Origin: Acanthaster planci
Taxonomy: Eukaryota > Echinodermata > Asteroidea > Valvatida > Acanthasteridae
Length of the DNA stretch: 13,791 bases
Reading direction: 5' to 3'
Assembly (NCBI RefSeq): GCF_001949145.1
Contig: NW_019091436.1
Location: 160,399 to 174,189, forward strand
Position numbers and translations under genes: made by a program. Positions 1 through 11,511 of the stretch are shown in pieces. The notes under the pieces are model-generated. The model did no database searches. It was not told the origin of the DNA and saw only the letters and a program-made list of their open reading frames with translations. Numbering within the stretch: position 1 is the first letter of the stretch; the number at the start of each line of letters is the position of its first letter.

Positions 1-39
1 TTCAAATAATTTCCTCAAACCCTACTTGTACAGTATACA

Positions 40-239
40 CAATGTACATGCTCAGAGGGTACACGTACACGCTCAGAGGGTACACGTATACGCTCAGAGG
101 GTACACGTACACGCTCAGAGGGTACACGTACATGCTCAGAGGGTACATGTACACGCTAAGAGGGTACATGTACACGCTCAGAGGGTACATGTACACACTC
201 AGAGGGTACATGTACACACTCAGAGGGTACATGTACCTG
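40..239. repeat. 21-bp minisatellite, nine units
   Basis: Nine head-to-tail 21-bp units each start with CTCAGAGGG, at 51, 72, 93, 114, 135, 156, 177, 198 and 219; unit 6 has CTAAGAGGG. Each unit ends in a GTAC-R/Y-GTAC palindromic spacer. Because 21 is a multiple of three, the array stays open in several frames on both strands (for example repeated VHVHAQR or VYMYPLS). These are not proteins. The CACG to CATG changes across the array are described in the findings. Confidence 0.95.
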
Positions 240-4017
<3,778 letters not shown>

Positions 4018-4074
4018 CAAGGCACTCTTGCCAACACCACCTGATCCCAAGACAACAAGCTTGTATTCACGCAT
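4018..4074 (-). CDS. Rap1: Rap1 GTPase, first coding exon (residues 1-19)
   Basis: Read on the minus strand, this exon encodes MREYKLVVLG followed by SGGVGKSAL, the N-terminus of Rap1, a Ras-family GTPase that controls integrin adhesion, junctions and MAPK signalling at membranes. The P-loop (G1 box) is GSGGVGKS, residues 10-17, with the nucleotide-binding Lys16 and Mg-binding Ser17, and Gly12 is present. Arg2-Glu3 and Leu9-Gly-Ser separate it from Ras (TEYKLVVVGAG); Leu6 fits Rap1 better than Rap2 (Val6). The ATG has a purine at -3 (gccATG). The exon ends after a complete codon, TTG, followed by a strong donor (gtaagt), so the junction is phase 0, as I recall for vertebrate RAP1A. It continues into the exon at 3453-3521. 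It cannot be assigned to RAP1A or RAP1B, because those are vertebrate duplicates. Confidence 0.96.
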
Positions 4075-4091
4075 GGCTGATATTTATGCAC
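4075..4091 (-). other. Rap1: Rap1 5'-UTR part of the start exon
   Basis: Seventeen bases upstream of the Rap1 ATG, just upstream on the minus strand, is a good splice acceptor: a T/G-rich tract (tttgttgtcttgtcag) ending at 4092. An untranslated first exon further upstream is therefore likely, the arrangement known for vertebrate RAP1A and RAP1B. No in-frame upstream ATG lies within these 17 bases. The acceptor is inferred from sequence only. Confidence 0.65.
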
Positions 4092-6768
4092 CTGACAAGA
4101 CAACAAATCATAAAACTGAACATGAAATGTCAATCAGCCAACAAAAAAGCATACATGTAACTGAGGGTTACTCCCGAATGTGCAAATCCTGAGACAATGA
4201 TATATTCCAACAGCTGAAGATATCAGAGCAAACGACAAGGTTTAGTTTTGATTTTCCGTATGACTGGAACCTGACTAGGTCTATAATCAACATACTGCAG
4301 TTTCATATCACTGTTCAATATGTGTAGGGATTTTCCACAAGTCAGCAAAGTGAATTGAGAGCAGAGGTAAATGTTACTTGCCAGTAACTAACCAATCACA
4401 GAAACTATTTTTGTACCTGTACATAGCACAGCGCATGTATTATATTCCATTGACGCATTTGTCAAAAGTCTTCCTTATTCAGTTGCCCTTTGAATGATAA
4501 AATTCTACAGTAAACTTTTCAGATACAAAGCTTGAAAACTTGATGCGGAAACACTCTTTGATTTTAAAGGAATTAACTGTCACTAGCCATCATAAACACA
4601 TAAGACAGATTTATATGTATGGATAAATTTCAACACTGCAAGAGATAAAAGCCAGGAATCTATACACAAAACTGCTACTGTAGTTATGTATGTTCTTGCA
4701 ACTTGAAAATCAACAAAAGCCTAAAAATTAGCAAATGTTCAAATGCAGACAATAAAATTGAAATATTTTCAATGAATACAATTTGGACGACAGACTGATA
4801 ATTGAATATTCTTTTTGATGGGCCTGGTTTGCCTATCTTGGTTAATATCTGAAGGCTTCACATCCAAGTACAGGTATGACACATGTACGGTACATGTAAC
4901 TCTTTGCTACTTCCATTCACTTCTGTTTTCTGTAATGACAAGATGATTTGGAACTACACGTTCATGTAGAAGGCCCACCTACGCTATAATTAAAAGAAAA
5001 CCGATATTTTCATGCGTGACATTTACATGCAGACTAAGTCCTTGACTGCAAACTTGACAACATGACAATTACAATGACTGCTTGTGTGTACAATCATTAC
5101 AATAGGGCATATACATGATCAAGTTTTCCTTCAATCTCTCCATTTAATTAATTGGAACATCATTGAAAGTTTTTGAAATCACTAAGTTCACATCAATTTT
5201 GATGCATAGTAAAAACAACTTTTACTGTAATACAAACAAAGAATTAATGTTATTCGTGAAGTAAATAAAGGGCAGCAGTACAGTGATCCTGATGGCAATT
5301 CTTCCTTAATGTCTACCAAAATTGTGAAATCTTTTTAAAGCTCCAATTTTTGGGTTACAACTCTCACTCCCCTTTTTGTAGACTTTATTGCAAGTCCATT
5401 TGTTCCACTAACATGTCATTTCATCCTTAACAAAATGACAGGATCATTGTTAAAAATTCTAGAAAACATCTCTTGTTGAAGTTTGATCTGCCAGGTCTAG
5501 GAAAATCTTGCCAGATCGTCAACACAAACTTTTACCACGTTCATCTTCCTTTCATGACCCATGATTATTTTCCTTATTTAATGAATGATGAACAAAATAT
5601 AACATGTTCAGCAACAGGGGAACGTCAATTAATGTGGCGTTATGTATACATGTGTAGCCCCAAGACATATGGGGCTCCTCACTCTTACTCTAGCTTTCCA
5701 AGTGAGATTGAGCACAGTGTCCCTACATGTAACTCTAACATTCTGTTAGGGGTAATTATGCATAACAGTTACATTAATTCAGCAATTTGTAAAGCATCTT
5801 TAAATGTATTTTATGCAACAATCAGATAAAACAGATAGCTACTATTGCAGAATTCATGAATACCTCAGACAGTCTCCCTACCCAACAATGTACAACTTGA
5901 CCATGTACATGTATAAACATTTGATACTGCCCGCTGAGAAATGAAAATGCCCGCTGCATCAATCACATGCTGGCACCTACAACTGTAGATACAAGACAGT
6001 TTGATGGATTCTAATTGGTCAAGAGTCCGTGTGCATGTGGCTCGCCACGTGCACATCAATTGGACAAATTGTACAAGCAATATTCCACATAATGGATAGG
6101 GGTGTTTGGGAAAATGAAAGTAAAATTCTAGAACCAAATTGCTCCTATTGCCCATCATATATGGACTTCTTTTGACTCTCTGACTAAAAAGGTATTTATG
6201 AATGGGAATAAATATGTGCTTGGCCAGTCTTAAACCTTAAACTAACTTTCAAGACCAGTTCAGGAGACTTCATGTTAATAATGCCCGAGCAGCATTAGTC
6301 GCGTCCATTCTCCTAAGCCAATCTTGAACATGTTTCAAGACCAATTCTAACGATGCTGATGTTTCTCATATTGAATCTTATTCAGAAAAGCCAAGTCTAA
6401 TAAAAGTGGCCCCTATCAGTATCTCCCTTGTAATACAATGTACATGTTTTTGTGTTAATAAAACACAGTTTTTGTACCCATTTTTCCTGCAGGTCCAGTC
6501 TAGTCCAGTCTAAAAATGGACGTGTCGTCACGACTCATTAGCATCTAATGAATATTGATTTCTGTGATGTGTTACCGTGGAGAGGCAATACCACAGTGCG
6601 TGTGCTTTAGGCATGCATAGCTGGCATACATGTAGCCGCAGACGACAGCAAGAATGCTCTTATTCTTCAGAAACTTGAAGAATTTCTATACCGGTTCTTT
6701 TGCAGAAAGTTTTCTAGTACATCCACCAATGACGCATGATTTCGTCATTATTGTAAATCATGAAGAAA
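4092..6768. other. Non-coding stretch, presumed 5'-UTR intron of Rap1
   Basis: No gene is recognised here on either strand. A 118-residue open frame at 5473-5829 has no motif, signal or family resemblance and contains no splice-supported structure. The visible landmarks are a perfect 17-bp palindrome of ACATGTAC around G at 4881-4897, a short hairpin with an E-box at 6031-6054, a doubled 10-mer at 6493-6512, and an inverted homeobox-like palindrome at 6535-6551. If the promoter proposed near 8100 is right, this is all intron. Confidence 0.5.
6031..6054. repeat. Short hairpin with E-box
   Basis: GTGCATGTGG, a four-base loop CTCG, and CCACGTGCAC form a 10-bp stem with a single T/C mismatch, which would be a G-U pair in RNA. 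The right arm contains the CACGTG E-box. It is too short to be a microRNA precursor by itself; function unknown. Confidence 0.55.
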
Positions 6769-6932
6769 GGAGCATATGCAGCAAGGTATGAGATGGAGAG
6801 AACCCCCCCCCCGCTTTGTGTTGGTCATTGTCTCGCAGGAATCTGGGGAATTCCTTTCAGACATCTTGGGGGGATGTGTTAAGTAACAATAGTCTAGAAT
6901 GTGTATAGGGATTGGACATGTTGGGGGGGTAC
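6769..6932 (-). repeat. Dispersed repeat copy A (inverted relative to copy B)
   Basis: Read on the minus strand, this segment aligns from GTACCCC through ATGTCTGAAAGGAATTC to ACAATGACCAACACAAAG and CATATG with 9473-9628 on the plus strand, at roughly 80-85% identity by eye. Both copies contain two C-run plus ATGTC cores (CCAACATGTCC and CCAAGATGTCT type). Copy A has a G10 run where copy B has TGTGGG. Outside these limits the two loci do not align. No terminal inverted repeat or target duplication is obvious, so the element class is unknown. Confidence 0.85.
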
Positions 6933-7080
6933 CCCTCGATCTCATCTCTTGCTGGGTATAGAAAGGAGCACAAACTCTCAACAGAGAAGAGATAATGCAG
7001 CACAGTAGACCCAGCACACAGATCGATCGAGCAGTGTATGCACATGTACATGTACATGTAGCTCCATGTTCACATATGTT

Positions 7081-7270
7081 CATAGCAGAACCAGTCATGC
7101 CACGGATACCACTTTTAATGTTGTCTCTGGTATCACATCATACAAATTTTGTTTCTCAACAGTCCCACCAGCAGTCAGATTGTGGAAATTATTCAAAAAA
7201 CTTGAAGACACCATTCCAAAGTTTCGGCAAAATTATAAAAAATACAGATGCAATACAGATTTGACTTGGT
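7081..7270 (+). mobile_element. Possible decayed non-LTR retrotransposon tail
   Basis: The plus-strand frame ending at 7272 reads FSTVPPAVRLWKLFKKLEDTI and then PKFRQNYKKY. This resembles the C-terminal pattern of CR1/L2/Jockey-type reverse transcriptase ORFs (S-F-x-P-x-x-x-R-L-W-N-x-L-P ... F-K-x-x-L-K-x-Y), ending soon after in a stop. The Asn-x-Leu-Pro part is not preserved, no catalytic domain is present upstream, and no poly-A or 3' microsatellite is visible. The resemblance is weak and could be chance. Confidence 0.2.
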
Positions 7271-7490
7271 AATGAATATATGATTTATTACACACTAATC
7301 ACAATAATAGTTTATTTTCAAAACCTCTAAAACTGTTGGAGTTAGTCTTGAGGCACATATTATTCCCTTATTATTACATACACTGCCAACTATGTCAACA
7401 GGTCAAGATTAAAGTATCAAGTTACAGTACATGTACGTTAATTCTGATTCTGAAATAAAAAGGCCTAACTTTATTGCTTTTCAAAATAAC

Positions 7491-7530
7491 CTTAGACATG
7501 TTAGAGCAAACTAAGACATGTCAGAGCAAT
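7491..7530. repeat. Tandem dimer of a 20-mer
   Basis: Two adjacent 20-bp units match at 17 of 20 positions. Both contain AGACATGT followed by YA and GAGCAA. The core resembles a p53 half-site (RRRCWWGYYY) with one mismatch in each copy, the half-sites being ten bases apart. Confidence 0.6.
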
Positions 7531-8033
7531 CAAGTGTCGGTGATCTGTGAATTTGCACGAACTTGATGAAGGGAAATCCACATTTTTGGGACCTTACAAC
7601 TTACGGGGTTCAAAAGATATAATCCAGATGGGCCTAATGTTGAAATCCAGTTGCCTATAAAGAAGGCCGATATAATTTGGAAATCATAAAATGAAGAATG
7701 TCACCATGTTGTCAGGTACATGTACAACCGTTGCATTGATTAGCACATGTACGATCTTAAATGTGTGAATGGTATCGTGTGCACATGTATGCTATGAGTA
7801 TGAATGCAAGCTTTGTCTAGTCTGTAGTGTTAATTCTTTTTCTGTAGACCAGCGTACCGAATACGAACCGTACTGGTCGATGGATCTTTCACGTCTGTCG
7901 AAAGAAATCTTGATTTTAAGATGGCTTAACAAATCCTACATCAAAACCAAGGCAACAGAAGACCAGTTAAGCTGTTAATTTAAATAACTGATACACTGAA
8001 ACCGTGATTTGAAAGAACAAAATGAATACAAAC

Positions 8034-8091
8034 CTGTCAAAACTTGCAACAATCTCTGTCCCGATCGACGCGTTGGGCGAGGTCTGGTCTG
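8034..8091 (-). other. Rap1: Candidate untranslated first exon of Rap1
   Basis: On the minus strand, a TATA-like box (8121-8114) is followed about 30 bases later by a likely start region near 8091, then a CpG-bearing stretch (acctcgcccaacgcgtcgat), then a donor-like CAG|GTTTGT at 8034/8033. The Rap1 start exon begins with an acceptor at 4092, so an upstream untranslated exon is needed and this one is correctly oriented, about 3.9 kb away. The donor is below consensus (T at +3 and +4), and other first exons, including one inside the CpG island, are possible. Confidence 0.35.
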
Positions 8092-8105
8092 TTGGTCTTT
8101 GATCG

Positions 8106-8121
8106 TGACGTCACATTTATA
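8106..8121 (-). promoter_or_regulatory. Candidate core promoter: CRE next to TATA-like box
   Basis: A perfect palindromic cAMP-response element TGACGTCA (8106-8113) directly abuts a TATAAATG box on the minus strand (8121-8114). CREB/ATF proteins bind the full CRE, which contains a CpG and is therefore rare in CpG-depleted DNA. Its position next to a TATA-like box and 170 bases from a CpG island supports a promoter reading toward Rap1. No transcript data are available here. Confidence 0.4.
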
Positions 8122-8208
8122 AAATGCAACTGTTCTAAAAATAGATCACTTTTTCCCTGTTAAACGTGGGATGTGACAAAGTTCTTGGTTAGGGAAAATC
8201 ATTTTTAA

Positions 8209-8241
8209 AACCCAAAATGCCAATTTAGGTTATTTTGGGTT
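8209..8241. repeat. Perfect 10-bp inverted repeat
   Basis: AACCCAAAAT at 8209-8218 is the exact reverse complement of ATTTTGGGTT at 8232-8241, with a 13-base spacer. It lies between the candidate CRE/TATA promoter and the CpG island, so it could be a dimeric regulatory site. It could also be chance. Confidence 0.6.
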
Positions 8242-8284
8242 GGAAATGGAATGACTATATGTTAAAGTTAAAAAAAAAAGCATC

Positions 8285-8520
8285 ATATTCGAATGGAGGA
8301 GGTTGCCGCCCATACGTTATGGCAATTCGACAAGAGAGGGCGGCAAACTACTAGCATGCGTTCTTTTAATTGCGCTTGCGCTGCGCGGGCGTACCCGGTA
8401 CCCGATGGTATACCGTGTGGCATTAGTACTACTGTTAATTCGGTACGCGGTCGCGTCGCGACGTCGCTGGTCATTCACTCTTCATGTAACGTTAGGTCAA
8501 GTTCGGTCTACGTGTAAAGT
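8285..8520. promoter_or_regulatory. CpG island core
   Basis: I count about 26 CpG in these 240 bases, against near absence over most of the window. The stretch includes TCGCGACGTCGC (near 8458), a GCGC-rich block around 8370-8392 resembling an NRF-1 site (TGCGCTTGCGC), and GTACGCGGTCGCGTCG. CpG density falls but stays raised to about 8700 (roughly 11 CpG in 180 bases). The open frames crossing it (for example 8303-8668) look like by-products of stop-poor GC sequence. It is most likely a promoter island for Rap1 or for a divergent plus-strand transcript. Confidence 0.7.
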
Positions 8521-8720
8521 GTCGTTCGTTTGCTTGGTTTTGTGGTTTCTGAAACCCAAAGCTAGTGTTTGTTGGTCTATATTTTGCGTGACTTGTTCGA
8601 GTTTCTTCCTGTTCGTGTTGTTTTGCAGAACACAGCGCGACTTTTCGTGTGTGTTCCGGTGTGTGTAGGTGTTCTGTTCGTGGTTTGTCCGTTGGTCTCT
8701 GAAGTGAAGGCTTTTTGTGT

Positions 8721-9047
8721 TGCACGTCTATTGCTCTACATTTACACATGATCTTATTTGATCGGGTTCTCCAGCACAGGTCTGTGAACCTGTAGCCGAA
8801 TCCGAAGTGATGATATCTCGGGATGCTGTGAGCCCATGTACTCGGTAATGAACAGCTCCTTTACCAGTTAAGACTACATACATATACTGGAAATGATGAC
8901 ATGATGAACGGATAGATGACCATCATTTGTCGTAGCTTTGTGCTTCGATAAGCAAATGATACATGGTTAAATCCTCATTACCTGATCCAGTATACGAGTA
9001 CATGTACAAACTTTCGCAACTTTAGTTTTGGTCATAAAAAATGGCTT
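8721..9047. other. Non-coding stretch right of the CpG island
   Basis: No gene is recognised. There are no long open frames and no clear splice-bounded exon. If a divergent transcript leaves the island on the plus strand, its first donor could lie near here, but no site stands out. Confidence 0.5.
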
Positions 9048-9138
9048 CTACTGAGTGGAGAGTTAGTATTGCTCTTTTTTGGTTTTGGGCGGAATCGTCA
9101 TGACACAAAAAGAGGAATACTAACGCTCTACTCGGTAG
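9048..9138. repeat. Imperfect hairpin with 32-bp arms
   Basis: The left arm (9048-9079) and right arm (9107-9138) are reverse complements at 28 of 32 positions around a 27-base loop. Key words are GAGAGTTAGTATTGCTCTTT on the left and AAAGAGGAATACTAACGCTC on the right. Size and loop suit a small MITE core or a microRNA-like precursor. There is no clear target duplication at the arm ends. Confidence 0.8.
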
Positions 9139-9472
9139 AGCTAGTGTGAACCCTTGCAAATTTTAATGTGAGTTACTCCAGCTCTGATGTGCTCATCGCA
9201 AATTCCCTGCTGAAGACTTGAGCATTTGGACTGGAATCAATCAAGCTTGGCAGTATGGGGTCGTAGTAGTGGCTGAAATTTTAAAGTACTTTTTTTTTTT
9301 AGAAGAATTTTGCCTCTACAGTTAGGGCACCATGTGCCCATTTTGTATGTCTTAAAATGGGGAAAAGTTGTAGACCTTTAAGCGAATATTAAAGAGAATA
9401 ACTGCCAAGTACCACACTCGAGGAAGAGCAGTGGATGACATTATTTTTGTACTCCATAGAATAGATACACAT
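9139..9472. other. Non-coding stretch between hairpin and repeat copy B
   Basis: No gene is recognised. It holds a T-run near 9291-9300 and a perfect small palindrome GGGCAC-CAT-GTGCCC at 9325-9339. Confidence 0.5.
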
Positions 9473-9628
9473 GTACCCCCCAACATGTCCAGTCGCTATA
9501 CACACTCTAGGCTATTGTTACCTAATCCCCCCCCCCAGATGTCTGAAAAGAATTCTCCAGATTCCAGTGAAACAATGACCAACACAAAGTGTGGGTTCTC
9601 TCTGTCTCATGTCTTGCTTCATATGTCC
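9473..9628 (+). repeat. Dispersed repeat copy B
   Basis: This plus-strand copy matches the minus-strand segment at 6769-6932. It has a C10 run at 9527-9536 where copy A has only six C. An open frame crosses it (reading PPNMSSRYTHSR and later MSEKNSPDSSETMTNTK); the same words appear in copy A, but split across frames by an indel in the C-run. The shared reading could be a relic of a transposon ORF or simply follow from DNA identity. Confidence 0.85.
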
Positions 9629-11052
9629 ATAGATGGAAACGGGGCTTGCATTCCATCCTTTATCCTAACAATTAGGCTAATTGATGGGCAAAACCTAAGT
9701 TAGACAATAAAATTGACAAGCCTTGTGTGATTTAAATTTCTCATACTTTTATTGTGTTCATTACAAAGACATACCCCTGTGACTCATGCTGCCTATCACT
9801 TACCAGCTTGGCATCTTGTTATCACCTGCTTGCTGAATAGTGGGCAGCAGCTTGTGGGGGGCGGACAGGTTTGGTTATTTCATGGAGCTGTGTAGTTGAA
9901 CTGAAGATACTGATGCTTATCAAGAGCATGCAAACTTAAAGGCATGTTACTAAGAACACCATTAGTAAAAAATTCTGCTTATTTTTAAATTCTTTTCTCC
10001 ACTCCTGATAAAACACGATTTCTACTCTAATAAGGTAATCCGCAGAGTCCAAGGAACCTCTTCAGTACTGGTACATGTAATGCTTGCCTCCGCTTGAAGC
10101 ATGGAGGATGCTTATGCACATACAAACAAAAAGAAAACAAACTTGCTGTAAAAACGAAGGTGTGGATAGCCACAGCAAACATCTCATTCAAGCTAGGCTT
10201 CCATTGGCTCCCTGTATGCTCAGATAAGCTCCACTGTCTTTCCAGATATATTTCAAGTCTTATGAAACACGGCACGATTTTTATATTTCAAAAGCAGTGA
10301 GTCCCTACCTCCAAGATGGAAAATCTTATATTTTTGTTTTATCATGCATATACATGTAACATGATGTTAGGATGTTTACCCTCATGTTGGGCACACAAAT
10401 TTCAGAGGTGTCGTAGTTTGGTTTTGCTGCATCTGTAATCTCTCAAGTCTAAAATGTGGGGAGTCATGAGTAACTTGCCTACATGCAGAAAGTGCTGATT
10501 GAATTAAAAAAGCATTTTTCAACGTCAACAGTTGCCAACCACACTTTATAAAATGAACACAAATACAGTAATGAAGGCCTCAAAACTGTCTCACCGCTTT
10601 TAAATGACAGCCTTTAATTCCAGCAAAAAACACTCTACTCTCATCTTAGGTACGTTAGACTGTGCTGCAGACTTCTGACATTTACACCAATGTATCTAAC
10701 ATTCACAGAATAACAAAATTGACAACAATAAACTGAGCATCGTATTGACACACTTTAATCTACTGTAATCGGATGTGACTGAATGGCTGTGGAATTAGCT
10801 ACTGAAAACAACCCAGAAGCACGGAAATTACTAAATATGCAATATCAGAAGAGAACGAAAATCACACACTACTGAGTTTGGCAGGTGGTCAACATTTGAA
10901 CTAGTCGCTACAATTACGTACATTACTGATCTACTGCCACAAGCTTATAAAAAGATTTTGCTCACTGTTGCAAGTAGGGCACACATTGGACAGGCAATGC
11001 ACTGAAACATGACTGGCCGATACTAACGATGGGAGACTTGAGGAACAAACAC
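9629..11052. other. Non-coding stretch
   Basis: No gene is recognised on either strand. Open frames at 10027-10275 (minus) and 10094-10300 (plus) overlap and neither has a convincing family match. There are several TACATGTA words (near 10073 and 10350) and AATAAA-like hexamers, which are expected by chance in AT-rich DNA. Confidence 0.5.
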
Positions 11053-11200
11053 ACCTGCCAACCTAGACGTACTCCTTGAGGTCAGGCATTACCACACAAT
11101 AGATTAAAAGGTATATAACTGAGCCTTTAGTTCATTTAAAATTTTAATCTATTGCATGACAATGCCTGACCTCGGGAAGGAGTGCAGCATGTTGGCAGGT
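11053..11200. mobile_element. Foldback element, about 148 bp
   Basis: The left arm (11053-11109) and right arm (11142-11200) are reverse complements at roughly 80%, with perfect blocks ACCTGCCAAC, GAGGTCAGGCATT and TAGATTAAAA. The loop is about 32 bases. A single foldback of this size with diverged arms is typical of an old MITE or an inverted duplication. No target duplication is clear at the tips. The 60-codon frame starting at 11156 lies partly inside the right arm and is not a gene. Confidence 0.85.
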
Positions 11201-11350
11201 CTGTACAAGTGGGTGTTTTTTATTTGCATCATTTTGCACAAGCCACGTGACAGCTCTAACTTTACACAAATTGAAAAGAGCCAGTACGTTCACTGCCACC
11301 AAGCATCTCAAAGTCTTTCAATGAATCTACAACACTGACATAATTCAATA

Positions 11351-11509
11351 CAGGCGATTCACAATAGTGCGCCACCAAGAGTTTGCAACACTATCATAAC
11401 GCAAGATTTGTTGACCATTTCCAAACGTGCATTGGGTCGACAAATTTTGCGCATTGTGATTGGCCAATGCGTGGCAAACTCTTGGTGGCACACTATTGTG
11501 AAACGGCTG
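11351..11509. mobile_element. MITE with 36-bp terminal inverted repeats and TA duplication
   Basis: The termini CAGGCGATTCACAATAGTG (left) and, read inward on the other strand, CAGCCGTTTCACAATAGTG (right) continue into GCCACCAAGAGTTTGC, giving about 36 bp with only a few mismatches. The element is 159 bp and is flanked by TA on both sides (11349-11350 and 11510-11511), as expected for Tc1/mariner-type integration. It has no coding capacity, so it would be non-autonomous. The interior holds GATTGGCCAATGC, a double CCAAT-type palindrome. Family assignment is from the TA duplication and tips only. Confidence 0.88.
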
Positions 11510-11511
11510 TA

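Larger units (their letters stand above)
6933..8033. other. Non-coding stretch, presumed 5'-UTR intron near the first exon
   Basis: No gene is recognised. The stretch contains three overlapping TACATGTA-type words (7033-7051), the weak retrotransposon-like tail at 7081-7270, and a 20-bp tandem dimer (7491-7530). A 69-codon frame at 7769-7978 has no family resemblance. Confidence 0.5.

Noticed and set aside
40-239. Possible CRISPR array.
   Set aside because: Units are directly adjacent without unique spacers, and the rest of the window is eukaryotic.
5473-5829. Plus-strand 118-codon frame, one of the longest in the window.
   Set aside because: AT-rich chance frame with no domain, signal peptide or splice support, inside a presumed intron.
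6400-6470. AATAAA-type signals as a transcript 3' end on the plus strand.
   Set aside because: There is no plus-strand gene to end here and such hexamers are common by chance in AT-rich DNA.
8303-8668. Plus-strand 121-codon frame, the longest in the window.
   Set aside because: It covers the CpG island, where stop codons are scarce by composition; the hydrophobic and Arg/Cys-rich reading has no recognisable family.
10094-10300. Reading with FHWLPV, recalling the LHWLPV motif of CR1/L2-type reverse transcriptases.
   Set aside because: Only five or six residues match; the following RIxFKI and TYKALHG parts are missing and no flanking domain is present.
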